Assembly (NCBI GenBank): GCA_002397315.1
Contig: DHAE01000023.1
Span: 14,766-78,765 of the forward strand
Reading direction: 5' to 3'
DNA: 64,000 nucleotides
DNA from: Comamonadaceae bacterium UBA4962
GTDB taxonomy: Bacteria > Pseudomonadota > Gammaproteobacteria > Burkholderiales > Burkholderiaceae_C
The position numbers and the translations under genes were made by a program. Shown here piece after piece: positions 47,573 to 57,055 of the stretch; position 1 is the first letter of the stretch; the number at the start of each line of letters is the position of its first letter. A model generated the notes under the pieces. That model searched no databases, was not told the origin of the DNA, and worked only from the letters and a program-made list of their open reading frames with translations.

Positions 47573-48220
47573 GTGAAGAAGAAGACCCTCGCGACGCTCG
47601 CTCTCTCCGCCGCAGCCGCCACCACCCTGCCCTCCCTGGCCTGGGCGCTGACCGCTTCCGAGGCCGTCGAAGTGATGGCCCGCAACCAGTACGTGGCGCC
47701 GCACGACCTGCAGAAGCAGTACGGCTACTGGACGGCCCAGGCCGTCTCCAACGACGGGGCCCGCGCCACCGTGCTGGTGAAGGACGCCGACGGCAGCTTC
47801 ACCGCCGTGCGCAAGAACGACATCGGCGGCGGGCTGCCCGGCGTGGAGCAGGTGACTCAGAAGCTGCGTGCCGCCGGCTTCGCCGTGGTCTACGACGTGG
47901 AACTGGACGACGGCTTCTGGGAAGCCAAGGCCCGCACGTCGGCCTACCAGGGCGAGAAGGTGGAGTTCGTGCTGCACCCCACGACGCTCGAAGTGCTGAG
48001 CCAGGTGGGCCGCAATGGCGGCACGGTCAACGGCCAGCCGATCCTGAGCGCGGACCAGGTGCGCCAGGCGCTGCAGGTGGCGGGCTACACCCGCATCCGC
48101 GACGTGGACTACGACGACGGCTTCTGGGAGGCCGAGGCCACCAATGCCGCCAACCTGCCGGTGGAACTGCGCGTGGAACCGACCACGGGCAAGGTTCTGC
48201 GCGAAAAGCTGGACGACTGA
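47573..48220 (+). CDS. Secreted PepSY-domain protein
   Basis: A 215-residue protein from a GTG start (AAGGAAA upstream). It has a signal peptide (MKKKTLATLALSAAAATTLP) and at least two PepSY-like units, each with a DGFWEAKA/DGFWEAEA strand: one at about residues 97-140, one at about 170-215. It is divergent from the PepSY-regulator-kinase operon, 123 bases away, a layout common for a regulator's own target gene. Confidence 0.85.
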   Translation: MKKKTLATLALSAAAATTLPSLAWALTASEAVEVMARNQYVAPHDLQKQYGYWTAQAVSNDGARATVLVKDADGSFTAVRKNDIGGGLPGVEQVTQKLRAAGFAVVYDVELDDGFWEAKARTSAYQGEKVEFVLHPTTLEVLSQVGRNGGTVNGQPILSADQVRQALQVAGYTRIRDVDYDDGFWEAEATNAANLPVELRVEPTTGKVLREKLDD

Positions 48221-48240
48221 CGCTATTTCCAAGCAAAACA

Positions 48241-48270
48241 GCGCCGGCGGCCGCAAAAGGCCGCCGGCGC
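48241..48270. terminator. Strong 12-bp hairpin between convergent genes
   Basis: GCGCCGGCGGCC (48241-48252) pairs perfectly with GGCCGCCGGCGC (48259-48270) around GCAAAA. It lies 20 bases after the PepSY stop and 30 before the nucleotidase stop on the other strand. There is no T run, so it is likely a bidirectional stem-loop that protects or ends both messages. Confidence 0.6.
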
Positions 48271-48300
48271 CGTCAGCAGGATGCCTGCCGCCCTCTTTTG

Positions 48301-50367
48301 TTACTTCGACAGATCGACCGCGTACTTCGACGTGCCTTTGCCCGAGCCGTCGTCCGCGGCCAGCACGGAGATGTTCGAGAGGCCCGCGGCCTGCGCCACG
48401 GAAAGGCCGTTGGCGCCGGAAGTGAACACCACCGGGCCGGCGGTCTTCACCTTCGTGAAGCGCCAGCTCTTGGCGCTGCCGTTGGCCGTGCGGGTCACCG
48501 ATGGGTTCTTGCGGATGTAGTCGATCACCACGTCGCGGTTCGCGTCGGGCGAGGCCCAGATCGTGCCGGAGCCGTCCAGCTTGTCGATGAAGCTCTTGCC
48601 GCTGGTCGCGCGGTAGTTGTTCGTCGCGATCACGAATTCCTGCGCCGGGTCGATCGCCTGGCCCTTGTAGGTCAGGTTCTTGATGCGGCTGCCGACGGCC
48701 TGGGTGACGTCGATCTCGTACTGCACGTCGGCCGTGGTGAACATGTCGAAGTTGTAGCCCGGGAAGGTGCTGATCAGCGCCTGCTCGGACGTCTTGGCCG
48801 GGTCGATCCGGTTGAAGCGCTTGGCAGCGGCCTCCAGCCAGTTCTTGATGTCCGCACCGTTCACCTTCACCGCATAGACGGTGTTCGGGTAGAGGTACAG
48901 GTCGGCCGCGTTGAAGATCGCGAGCGGGCCCACGGCCACGTCGGTGTAGTCGGCGCCGCCCTGGAAGCCGGACTTGAAGGGCGCGCTCACCGACAGCACC
49001 GGCAGGCTCTTGTACTGCGGCAGGTTGGCCTGGATGTAGGCCGACACATAGGCCTGCTGGGCCTGGTTCACGATCTGGATCGCGCCCGGATCGCCCACGT
49101 CGGCGAACAGCGTGCTCATGCGGAAGTCCGTGGTGCCGATCGGCGTCTTCACATAGCCGATGGTGGCCTGGTGCTGCGTCTCGATCAGCGGCGCGATGCT
49201 GCTGTCGGCCTCCACGAACACGGCCTTGCCCGCGGCGTCCTTGCCGGTCTGGATGTTGCGCAGCTCGCTCTTCGATGCGCCCTTGTCTACGGCCCAGGCC
49301 TTGCCGTCCCACTTCATCCTGAGGCTGATGACGCCCAGCGCCTTGCCCCACGAACTGGCCATCACGGCCGGCACGCCGTTGATGGTGCCGGCCTTGTTGT
49401 CCACGCCCGCCTGGGTGTAGGCCGGCGTGGCGGCCGTGTCGGGGAACACGCTGTGCTGGTGGCCCATCACCATCGCGTCGATGCCCGAGACCTTCGAGAG
49501 GTATAGACCCGGGTTCTCCATCGTGGACGAATACGGGCCGGCATCCAGGCCGCCGTGCAGCAGCGCCACGACCACGTCGGCCCCCTTGGCGCGCAGCTCC
49601 GGCACGTACTTGGTGGCGGCCTCCACGGCGCCTTCCGTGTAGACCTTGCCTTCCAGGTAGCGCTTGTCCCAGTTCATGATGCCGGGCGTGGTGAAGCCGA
49701 TCACGCCGATCTTGATCGGCAGCTTCACTTCCTTGCCGTCGGAGCCGGTAGCCACCACGGTCTTCTCGATCAGCGTGTAGGGCTGGATCAGCGGCTGCCG
49801 GGTCTTGCTGCTGTACACGTTGGCGAGCACCGTGGGGTAGCCCGCACCCGCGCACTTCACGCTGGAATCGACGCCGTCGACCTGCATGCCGCCGCCCAGC
49901 ACCTGGTTCAGGAACGGCAGGCCGTAGTTGAACTCGTGGTTGCCCAGCGTGCCCACGTCGAAGCCCAGGGCGCCCATCGCCTTGTACATCGAGAGCTGCT
50001 GGTTGCAGGGGATCGTCTTCACCACGGCTTCGTAGTCGGCCAGGGCCGTGCCCTGGATGGTGTCGCCGTTGTCCACCAGCAGCGTGTTCGGGAATTCCTT
50101 GCGGGCCTGGCGCACCAGGGTGGCAGTGCGCTCGAAGCCGTACGACTTGTCTTCTGCGAGCTTGAAGTAGTCGTAGCTGCGCACGTTGAAGTGCAGGTCG
50201 GTGGTCTCCAGCACGGCCAGTGTGGCGGTGGCCGGTTGGCTGCTGGAGAAGCCGCCGTCGCCGCTGCCGCCGCCGCAGGCGGCCAGGAACAGAGAGGGAA
50301 TGGCGCACAGAGCGATCACGGGCAACCGGGGCAGGCGAGGAGCGGTGGAGAAGAAATGCGCAGACAT
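48301..50367 (-). CDS. cpdB: 2',3'-cyclic-nucleotide 2'-phosphodiesterase/3'-nucleotidase lipoprotein
   Basis: A 688-residue exported enzyme that hydrolyses cyclic nucleotides and 3'-nucleotides. The lipobox LFLAAC (Cys31) follows a hydrophobic signal. The calcineurin-like domain shows ETTDLHFN (metal ligands Asp and His), NGDTIQGT, GNHEFNYG and GHQHSVF. The C-terminal 5'-nucleotidase domain has substrate-binding FSKSGKS-like NYRATSGKSF and a final beta region. All metal ligands are present. The lipoprotein form is unusual; most CpdB proteins are soluble periplasmic. The 217 bases upstream contain only a short promoter-like region. Confidence 0.92.
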   Translation of the reverse strand: MSAHFFSTAPRLPRLPVIALCAIPSLFLAACGGGSGDGGFSSSQPATATLAVLETTDLHFNVRSYDYFKLAEDKSYGFERTATLVRQARKEFPNTLLVDNGDTIQGTALADYEAVVKTIPCNQQLSMYKAMGALGFDVGTLGNHEFNYGLPFLNQVLGGGMQVDGVDSSVKCAGAGYPTVLANVYSSKTRQPLIQPYTLIEKTVVATGSDGKEVKLPIKIGVIGFTTPGIMNWDKRYLEGKVYTEGAVEAATKYVPELRAKGADVVVALLHGGLDAGPYSSTMENPGLYLSKVSGIDAMVMGHQHSVFPDTAATPAYTQAGVDNKAGTINGVPAVMASSWGKALGVISLRMKWDGKAWAVDKGASKSELRNIQTGKDAAGKAVFVEADSSIAPLIETQHQATIGYVKTPIGTTDFRMSTLFADVGDPGAIQIVNQAQQAYVSAYIQANLPQYKSLPVLSVSAPFKSGFQGGADYTDVAVGPLAIFNAADLYLYPNTVYAVKVNGADIKNWLEAAAKRFNRIDPAKTSEQALISTFPGYNFDMFTTADVQYEIDVTQAVGSRIKNLTYKGQAIDPAQEFVIATNNYRATSGKSFIDKLDGSGTIWASPDANRDVVIDYIRKNPSVTRTANGSAKSWRFTKVKTAGPVVFTSGANGLSVAQAAGLSNISVLAADDGSGKGTSKYAVDLSK

Positions 50368-50584
50368 GTGGGAGTTCGGGTTACGAAAGCCGCCAGTGTT
50401 GGGGCTGCATGTGACATCGCCATGACGCCATGCCGGAGCTGCATGAACCTGTCGCCTTCTTCACGCTTTTGGCGGCATCCCGCAAACATTTGGATGCAAT
50501 TCGACCCGGCAAGGCAGCTCATCCGCAGGCGCGGCGCCCCATAATCCGCGCCAACAAAAATAACGGCTGGAAACAGTTGACCGC

Positions 50585-52942
50585 ATGACGAACCGTCGCG
50601 TAACCATTCAAACGCCTTTGGGAGGGGCCCTGCAGTTCCGGCAACTGCAGGGGGAGGAGGCGCTCTCGGCGCTCTACGCCCTGGAGATCGACCTGCTCTC
50701 CAAGGACAAGGGCATCGACCCCAAGGCCCTGCTGGGCCTCGGCGCCACCGTCGCCGTCGAGACCGAGGGCCTGGGCCGCCGCTACATCGACGGCATCGTC
50801 ACCGGCTTCGGCATGCGCGGGCAGGACACGTCCGCCCAGTTCGCCTACCGGCTCACGCTGCAGCCCTGGCTGTGGCTCGCCACGCGCCGCACCGACTTCC
50901 GCATCTTCCAGGAAATGGACGTGCCGGCCATCGTGACGCAGGTGCTCTCGCGCTACGGCCGGCCTTTCGTGCAGCGCCTCACGCGCGGCTACCGCAGCCG
51001 GCCCTACACCGTGCAGTACCACGAGAGCGACTACCAGTTCGTCGCGCGGCTTTGCGAATCCGAGGGCATCTACTGGTTCGTGGAGCATGCGAGCGGCAGC
51101 CACACGGTGGTCTTCGCCGACGACGTGGTCGGCTCGCACGCGCCGCTGCCCGGCGGCCACGTGATCCCCTTCCACCCGCCCGGCAAATCGGCGATCGCCG
51201 ACCGCGAGCACATCCACGCCTGGCGCATGGGCCAGGAGGTCGCGCCCGGCCGCGCCTACCTGGACGACTACGACTTCACCAAGCCGCGCGCCGACCTGTC
51301 GGAGATGCGCCAGTCGCCCCCGGGCCATGCGCACGACGCCTACGAACGCTACGAATGGCCGGGCGGCTACACCGAGTTCACCGACGGCGAGACCTACACC
51401 CGGCTGCACATGGAAGAAGGCCTGGCCGGCCGCGAGCGGGCGCATGCCGAATTGAACAAGCGCAGCATCGCACCCGGCTACACCATCGTGCTGGAGAACT
51501 ACCCGCGCGCGGACCAGAACCGGCAGTACCTCGTCACCCGCGTGCACTATCACCTGGAAGAGAACGTGCAGGCCACGCAAGGGGTGGCCGGCGTGGGGCA
51601 GACGCAGGCCGGCTCGGTGCAGAAGTTCCGCATGGAGGTGCACCCCACCTCCGTGCCCTACCGCCCGCAGGTGACCACCCCGCGCCCGCGCACCACCGGC
51701 CCGCAGACCGCCGTGGTGGTGGGCCCGCCCGGCGAGGAGATCTGGACCGACCAGTACGGCCGCGTGAAGGTGCAGTTCCACTGGGACCGCATCGGCGCGA
51801 TGAACGAGAACTCCAGCTGCTGGGTGCGCGTTTCCACCAGCTGGGCCGGCCCCGGCTTCGGCGCCGTGTTCACGCCGCGCATCGGAATGGAAGTGATCGT
51901 CGATTTTTTGAACGGCGACCCGGACTATCCGATCATCCTGGGCTGCGTCTACAACGCCGCCAACATGCCGCCCTGGGGCCTGCCGGGCAATGCCACGCAG
52001 TCCGGCATCAAAACCAACTCGAGCAAGGGCGGCGCCGCCGGCGACGGGATGAAGAACGGCGCCGGCGATGCCAACGCGATCCGCTTCGAGGACAAGAAGG
52101 GCGCGGAGCAGCTGTGGCTGCATGCGCAGAAGGACCAGCTCACCGAGGTCGAGAACGATGAAGACAAGTGGGTGGGTCAGGATCGGCGCAAGACGATCGA
52201 CCGCGACGAAACCACCATCGTGCACCGAGACCGGACCGAGACCGTCGACCGGAACGAGAAGATCACGGTGCATGGCTGGCGCACCGAAGAAGTCGATGGC
52301 GACGAGACCATCACCATCCACTCCAGTCGCAAGGAACGGGTGGACCACGACGAGACGATCTCCATTGGCGACAACCGCCGGGAAGACGTGGGCGTCGACG
52401 AAACCGTCTCCATCGGCAAGAACCGCACGAAGCGCATTGGCCGGAATGAAAAGGACAAGATCGGCAGCAACTGGTCGATCAAGGTCGGGAAGATGAAGAC
52501 CGAGACCATCGGCATCGCCTACATGCAGAACGTGGGCGTGGGGCGGATGGAGAACGTGGGCGTGGCCTACAACCTCAACGTGGGGGCCATGATGGCCACC
52601 GTGGTCGGAAGCACGCAGACCACCATGGTCGGCAGCGACCAGTCCACCACGGTCGGAACGAAATACACGCTCAGCGTGGGGGGTGGCGGCGGGGGAGGTG
52701 GCGGTGGCGCGGCGGCGGCAGGAGGCCCCAAGAACATCGTCGCGTCGTCCAAGGGCTCCTCGGGCTCGGGGGGCGGCGGCTCCAACATCACCATGGATGC
52801 GCAGAGCGTGTCGATCACCGTCGGCAGCAGCAGCCTCGTGCTCAAAGCGGACGGGACCATCACGCTCAACGGCAAAGACATCACCTTCGTCGGCGAGAAC
52901 AAGATCCTCTCTGTCAGCCCGCAGGTCCGGGACAACGACTGA
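50585..52942 (+). CDS. vgrG: Type VI secretion spike protein VgrG
   Basis: A 785-residue spike. The gp27-like part spans about residues 1-370 (PYTVQYHESDYQFVARLCES, EGIYWFVEH). The OB-fold gp5-like part follows (EEIWTDQYGRVKVQFHWDRI, SCWVRVSTSWAGPGFGAVFT, RIGMEVIVDFLNGDPDYPII). The spike beta-helix runs about 500-690, with repeats such as DRDETTIVHRDRTETVDRNE. A run of ten glycines (699-708) and an alanine run link it to a C-terminal tip of about 75 residues (TMDAQSVSITVGSSSLVLKA). No enzymatic C-terminal domain is evident, so it likely delivers the Rhs effector downstream. Confidence 0.95.
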   Translation: MTNRRVTIQTPLGGALQFRQLQGEEALSALYALEIDLLSKDKGIDPKALLGLGATVAVETEGLGRRYIDGIVTGFGMRGQDTSAQFAYRLTLQPWLWLATRRTDFRIFQEMDVPAIVTQVLSRYGRPFVQRLTRGYRSRPYTVQYHESDYQFVARLCESEGIYWFVEHASGSHTVVFADDVVGSHAPLPGGHVIPFHPPGKSAIADREHIHAWRMGQEVAPGRAYLDDYDFTKPRADLSEMRQSPPGHAHDAYERYEWPGGYTEFTDGETYTRLHMEEGLAGRERAHAELNKRSIAPGYTIVLENYPRADQNRQYLVTRVHYHLEENVQATQGVAGVGQTQAGSVQKFRMEVHPTSVPYRPQVTTPRPRTTGPQTAVVVGPPGEEIWTDQYGRVKVQFHWDRIGAMNENSSCWVRVSTSWAGPGFGAVFTPRIGMEVIVDFLNGDPDYPIILGCVYNAANMPPWGLPGNATQSGIKTNSSKGGAAGDGMKNGAGDANAIRFEDKKGAEQLWLHAQKDQLTEVENDEDKWVGQDRRKTIDRDETTIVHRDRTETVDRNEKITVHGWRTEEVDGDETITIHSSRKERVDHDETISIGDNRREDVGVDETVSIGKNRTKRIGRNEKDKIGSNWSIKVGKMKTETIGIAYMQNVGVGRMENVGVAYNLNVGAMMATVVGSTQTTMVGSDQSTTVGTKYTLSVGGGGGGGGGGAAAAGGPKNIVASSKGSSGSGGGGSNITMDAQSVSITVGSSSLVLKADGTITLNGKDITFVGENKILSVSPQVRDND

Positions 52943-52997
52943 CACCGGCTCCGCTCCGGCGGCCGCTCGTGCCGCTTCGCTTCAGATTGCATCCACC

Positions 52998-53486
52998 ATG
53001 GCCATTCCACAACGAAACACCCCTGTTGCTGCGGCGCCCGTTCAAGGGCCCATGCGCGCCGGGAAAATCCTCCGCATCGACTCGGGCGGCGCAGCGATCG
53101 TCGAGATCGATGGCCAAGCCATCCCCGCGGAGATCGCGACGCATCTGCCCTGGCCCGTCCCCGGACAGCGGGTGGCCGTCATGCAGGATGCCGAAGCGCC
53201 GGCCCTGATCCTGGCCGCCTACCCCCTGCGTGACGCGGCAGCCGCGTCCCACGGCCAGGACGGCGGCATCGAGGCCGCGGGCGTGGGCTTCGACCCTGCG
53301 ACCGGCACCCTCCGCATCCACGCCCAGCGCCTGGACCTGACGGCGCTCGGGTCCGTCGAGATCCGCTGCGGTGACTCCATGCTCCGTTTCAACGCACAGG
53401 GAAGCGTGGTGCTGGAAGCCCAGGCCATCACGCAGTCCGCCATCGGTCCCTATCGGATCGAGGGCGCATCCATCGACCTGAACTGA
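52998..53486 (+). CDS. VgrG-associated adaptor, DUF6484/DUF3540-like
   Basis: A 162-residue protein (MAIPQRNTPVAAAPVQGPMR at the start). An OB-like strand region has RILRIDSGGAAIVEIDGQAI and VPGQRVAVMQDAEAPALIL. A closing beta-helical part (TALGSVEIRCGDSMLRFNAQ) follows. These features match small proteins encoded next to vgrG that extend the spike or hold effectors. It starts 55 bases after vgrG. Confidence 0.75.
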   Translation: MAIPQRNTPVAAAPVQGPMRAGKILRIDSGGAAIVEIDGQAIPAEIATHLPWPVPGQRVAVMQDAEAPALILAAYPLRDAAAASHGQDGGIEAAGVGFDPATGTLRIHAQRLDLTALGSVEIRCGDSMLRFNAQGSVVLEAQAITQSAIGPYRIEGASIDLN

Positions 53487-53504
53487 ACTGGACGCGACGC
53501 TTCC

Positions 53505-54857
53505 ATGCCCAGCCGTGATCAGCTCATCGCAGAGCTTCTGGAGGAAACCGTACGCGCCCGCCGACGCCGGCTGCACATCACCGGAACGATGGATTTCCGC
53601 CTCCTGGCACTGCAGACCGTGGACCGCAAGATCGACCGCAACCTGCGGGCGTTGTCGGTGTTCGGACAGGCCACCCTGGAGGCCCTGGACGGGGAGCTGT
53701 CGGCCTGCGCGCCTGGTCCGGCCCTCGATGCCCTCGTCCACGTCGCCGCGGCCTGCAGCACGGAAATGCTCGGCCACGCGCAAGCAGAGGACATGGCGGC
53801 GCGCTGGTTCGGCCGGTACGGTGAGCACCATCGCACGGCCTTCAGGGATGCATGGTGGTTCTTTCCGCAGTCCCGGCACGGGGATGCTGCCCGCATCGCC
53901 CGCACCGCGGCACTGCTGGCGTCACACGCCGAGCCAACGCAAATCCTGGGGGTGGAGTTGGCAGGCCGGTGCGGTATCGCAGCCCATGTTCCGCGCATCA
54001 CCGCGCTGGCGACGGAGCTGCCCGATGGCCCCCTGCTGCGCGCCTGCGAGCTTGCACTGTGCCGCCTGAACCATCCTCCCTCGGACTTGCCGGCGCGGAT
54101 CCACCGGCGCGGAACCGGAGACGCGGACGCGCTGCTGCACGCCCTGCGCCTGGTCGCCACCAGCGGCCGAGTGGATCTCATCCCGACGCCGGGATACCTG
54201 CAATGCACCCGCATGCAGCACCCTGCCCTGCACCGGCTGGCGTGGTGCCTGACCACGCTCAGCGACCCCGTGCAGGCCCACCGGCGGGCCCTGGAAGACG
54301 CCACCCTGGACGATGGAATGCGCTGGCGCGTGCTGGCACTGGCAGGGTTTCCCGAGGGGCTGGTCCATCTGGGCCGTAGCGTTCTCCAACAGGGATCGGA
54401 CCCCACTCCCGCGCAGTTGGACGCCCTGTGGACGTTCCTGGGCGAAGTGCCCGCCGAAGTGCGCGACAAGACGGCGCCCCCGGAGATCCGCGAACAGGCC
54501 TTGCGCCTCGCGGTGCTGCAGGCACTGCGGAATGCACACGTCGGCGTCACCAACCAGGCGAGGCACGCCGAGTGGACGCCCGAAGCGATGCTGGCGGCCA
54601 CCGGCCCCGGGCAAAGCCGCCGCCTGCGCTTCGGCCGCGCACTTCTCCGGGAGGAAGACGGAGGCGCCGCGTTGGGATCGGCCGTTCTCCAGCTCACGAC
54701 ACCGATGCGGCAGGCGCTGTACATCGAGCAATCGGTGCAGTCGAAGAAGGCCGTTGGTGCCGGGTTGTCCGCCTATGCGCCCAGCCGGCACCAGGTCCAG
54801 GTCATCGGCCTGTCGTCCTGGATCGCGGCAACGCGGAGTGCGGAGCCTGCGGCATGA
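53505..54857 (+). CDS. TIGR02270-family T6SS-associated protein
   Basis: A 450-residue helical protein with repeated short helices of HEAT type (DALVHVAAACSTEMLGHAQA; LRLVATSGRVDLIPTPG). It begins MPSRDQLIAELLEETVRARR. This size and composition match the TIGR02270 proteins encoded next to vgrG and DUF2169 genes in Burkholderiales. They are thought to help load or assemble the effector on the spike, but the mechanism is not known. Confidence 0.75.
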   Translation: MPSRDQLIAELLEETVRARRRRLHITGTMDFRLLALQTVDRKIDRNLRALSVFGQATLEALDGELSACAPGPALDALVHVAAACSTEMLGHAQAEDMAARWFGRYGEHHRTAFRDAWWFFPQSRHGDAARIARTAALLASHAEPTQILGVELAGRCGIAAHVPRITALATELPDGPLLRACELALCRLNHPPSDLPARIHRRGTGDADALLHALRLVATSGRVDLIPTPGYLQCTRMQHPALHRLAWCLTTLSDPVQAHRRALEDATLDDGMRWRVLALAGFPEGLVHLGRSVLQQGSDPTPAQLDALWTFLGEVPAEVRDKTAPPEIREQALRLAVLQALRNAHVGVTNQARHAEWTPEAMLAATGPGQSRRLRFGRALLREEDGGAALGSAVLQLTTPMRQALYIEQSVQSKKAVGAGLSAYAPSRHQVQVIGLSSWIAATRSAEPAA

Positions 54858-55885
54858 GCCAGGTGCTGAACCTGACGCCCTTTGCCGCGGCGGTGCGCCC
54901 CCACACGGATGCCGACGGGCAGTTGGGGCGACTGCTGATCGTGAAGGGTGTCTGGGATCTGGACCGGCCCGATACGCTGTCTTCCGAGCCGGGCCGCCTC
55001 GGCTTCCGCGATGCACCCCTGATGACCCGGATGGCGGACCTGGCGCTGGAGCCCGCGCAGCGCGCCGCTCTCGGCCCGCGGCTGGAGGAGGAGATCGAGT
55101 GGATTCCTTCCGACGTCGTCCCGCCCAAGCCGCGGTTCGACTTCATCGTCAGCGGATACGGGTATCCGCGGACCGGCAAGGCCGAATACCGGTTCCTTGC
55201 CGCGGTCGTGCGCCAGCGGCAGGTGGCCGCGCTCACGCTGTGCGCTCCCCGGTTCTGGCGGCGGACCCTGCTGTCGGGCGGCGGAGGTGTCGCGGGAGAC
55301 TTCGTGAGCGCCGTGCACCGCGTGCCGGTCCATCCCTGCTTTTCCTTCGGGGGAGACACGCCGGCATCCGGGACGGCCCACAACCCCCAGGGCATGGGCG
55401 GCACGGCGGGCCATGCCGGTGAAGCGTTGCATCGCATCGCCCTGCCCTGGGTGGAGCACCCGGACCACCCGGTCGCCGACATCACCGGCAACCCGCTGCC
55501 TGCGGGATTCGGCCCCTGGCCGGAAAACGCCGGGCATCGCCTGGCCCATATGGGAACCCGTGATCTGCCATGGCAGCGGGAGCGCGCCCCCCGCCCGCCG
55601 CGGGATTTCCACCCGCTCTTCCACAACCAGGCGGACCCGCGCCTGCAATGGCCGGAGGCGCCTTCGCCGGGCGAGGCGATCGCCCTGCACGGGCTCACCG
55701 CGAGCGGCACCGCGCAGGTCGTGTGGCCTTCCGCGAGGCCCGTGGCCCTGCTGGATACGCAGACCGTCGTTCCGCTGACAGCGGACACCTGCATCGTGCT
55801 GCCGGACGAAGGGCGCTGCGCCATCGTCTGGCGCAGTGTGCTGCCCCCCGAAGGCCGCATCACGCTGCGTGCGTGCGATGCCTGA
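54854..55885 (+). CDS. DUF2169 T6SS adaptor
   Basis: A 343-residue protein (MSQVLNLTPFAAAVRPHTDA at the start). GRLLIVKGVWDLDRPDTLSS, FDFIVSGYGYPRTGKAEYRF and PRPPRDFHPLFHNQADPRLQ are the segments typical of DUF2169. Such proteins bind effectors or PAAR proteins and couple them to VgrG. It overlaps the preceding gene by four bases, so the VgrG accessory genes form one operon. Confidence 0.85.
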   Translation: MSQVLNLTPFAAAVRPHTDADGQLGRLLIVKGVWDLDRPDTLSSEPGRLGFRDAPLMTRMADLALEPAQRAALGPRLEEEIEWIPSDVVPPKPRFDFIVSGYGYPRTGKAEYRFLAAVVRQRQVAALTLCAPRFWRRTLLSGGGGVAGDFVSAVHRVPVHPCFSFGGDTPASGTAHNPQGMGGTAGHAGEALHRIALPWVEHPDHPVADITGNPLPAGFGPWPENAGHRLAHMGTRDLPWQRERAPRPPRDFHPLFHNQADPRLQWPEAPSPGEAIALHGLTASGTAQVVWPSARPVALLDTQTVVPLTADTCIVLPDEGRCAIVWRSVLPPEGRITLRACDA

Positions 55886-55908
55886 AACCTCTCCGGCCCA
55901 CCGCTTCC

Positions 55909-57012
55909 ATGGCTCCATCGACCCATCCCGCGCAAGCGCTCCGCATAGAGCACGCCACCCTGTCCACCAGCCTGGGCGACGACTGGCTGACCAGCGTCGT
56001 GGCGTTCTCCGCACAGCGCAAGCAGTTCCGCTACCGCGAGGTGGACGGCGTCAAGCTGCTGACGGCGCCTGCCGACGACGTGGCCGGCCCGACCCGCGGG
56101 CGCGACCGCCTGAACGCGCTCATCCGGTCCGCCTGGCGCCCGATGATGGAGCACCTGCATACGCTGCCGCTGGTGCCGACCTTGTATCTGCTGGCGCTGC
56201 CCGCGTGGGCGTCCACGACCCCCTCGGCTTCCTCGCACGCGGTGTCCGGGGACGACCCGGCCCTCCAGGCATTCAGCCAGGACCTCGGCCACGCCTGCCG
56301 CCAGGCAGGGCTGCCGGTGCATGGAACCCGGGCCTTCGCGGGCGGCGCCGAAACCTGCCATCGGGCGCTGGCCCATGCATTCCTGGCGCTCCGGCATGAC
56401 AGCCCGCCCGCACAGGTCGTCCTGCTGGCGGCGGACTCTCTGTGCGACCAGGATGTCCTGCTGCGCGACTGGCGCGCAGAACGCATCTACGCCAGGAACA
56501 ACAGCAGCGGATGGGTGCCCGGGGAGGCCGCGGCAGCGCTCCTGCTGCAACCTGTCGCCGCCACCGAGCGCAAGCGCACGGGCGGCACCGTGTTGCACGC
56601 ACCGGCGGTCACCGATGCGCCGGAGGCCTCGCCGCGCTGGCCCAGCCAGCGGGCGGGCGATGGTCGCGCCCTGGAGCAGGCCCTCCAGGCGGCGCTCCAG
56701 GCCGCAGGCCTGCCCCTGCACCACGTCCGGCAGCACATCAGCGACAGCGACGGCAGCGCGTGGCGGCAGGAAGACATGGCCGCGGCGCTGGGCCGCCTGT
56801 CCGCCTCCGACAGCGGGCACGGCTGGCGTGCAGCCCCCCTTCAGCCCGCCGAACTGCTGGGGCAGCTAGGCGCCGCGTGGGGTGCCGTGCAGTGGGCCCT
56901 GGCCGCGGGCCTGCACCGGCACGGGCTGGCGGAGATCGGGCAGGCCCTGTGCAGCACCCAGGACATCGCGGGACCCTGCAGTGCGGGCGCCATCGAGTGC
57001 ATGGCGGCATGA
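55909..57012 (+). CDS. Ketosynthase-like (thiolase fold) T6SS accessory protein
   Basis: A 367-residue protein. The fragment ARNNSSGWVPGEAAAALLLQ (about residues 198-217) resembles the conserved core of beta-ketoacyl synthases, and the arrangement of two similar halves fits a thiolase fold. The usual catalytic Cys-His-His set cannot be confirmed, so it may be enzymatically dead. Such proteins occur beside DUF2169 and Rhs genes in related T6SS islands. Its role there is unexplained. Confidence 0.62.
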   Translation: MAPSTHPAQALRIEHATLSTSLGDDWLTSVVAFSAQRKQFRYREVDGVKLLTAPADDVAGPTRGRDRLNALIRSAWRPMMEHLHTLPLVPTLYLLALPAWASTTPSASSHAVSGDDPALQAFSQDLGHACRQAGLPVHGTRAFAGGAETCHRALAHAFLALRHDSPPAQVVLLAADSLCDQDVLLRDWRAERIYARNNSSGWVPGEAAAALLLQPVAATERKRTGGTVLHAPAVTDAPEASPRWPSQRAGDGRALEQALQAALQAAGLPLHHVRQHISDSDGSAWRQEDMAAALGRLSASDSGHGWRAAPLQPAELLGQLGAAWGAVQWALAAGLHRHGLAEIGQALCSTQDIAGPCSAGAIECMAA

Positions 57013-57055
57013 ACCATCGAAAAAAACGACGGACAAGGCAGAGAGGAAAGCTGAC

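Noticed and set aside
50519..52945. 808-residue minus-strand frame opposite vgrG
   Set aside because: Antisense shadow caused by high third-position GC; vgrG on the plus strand has full domain support.
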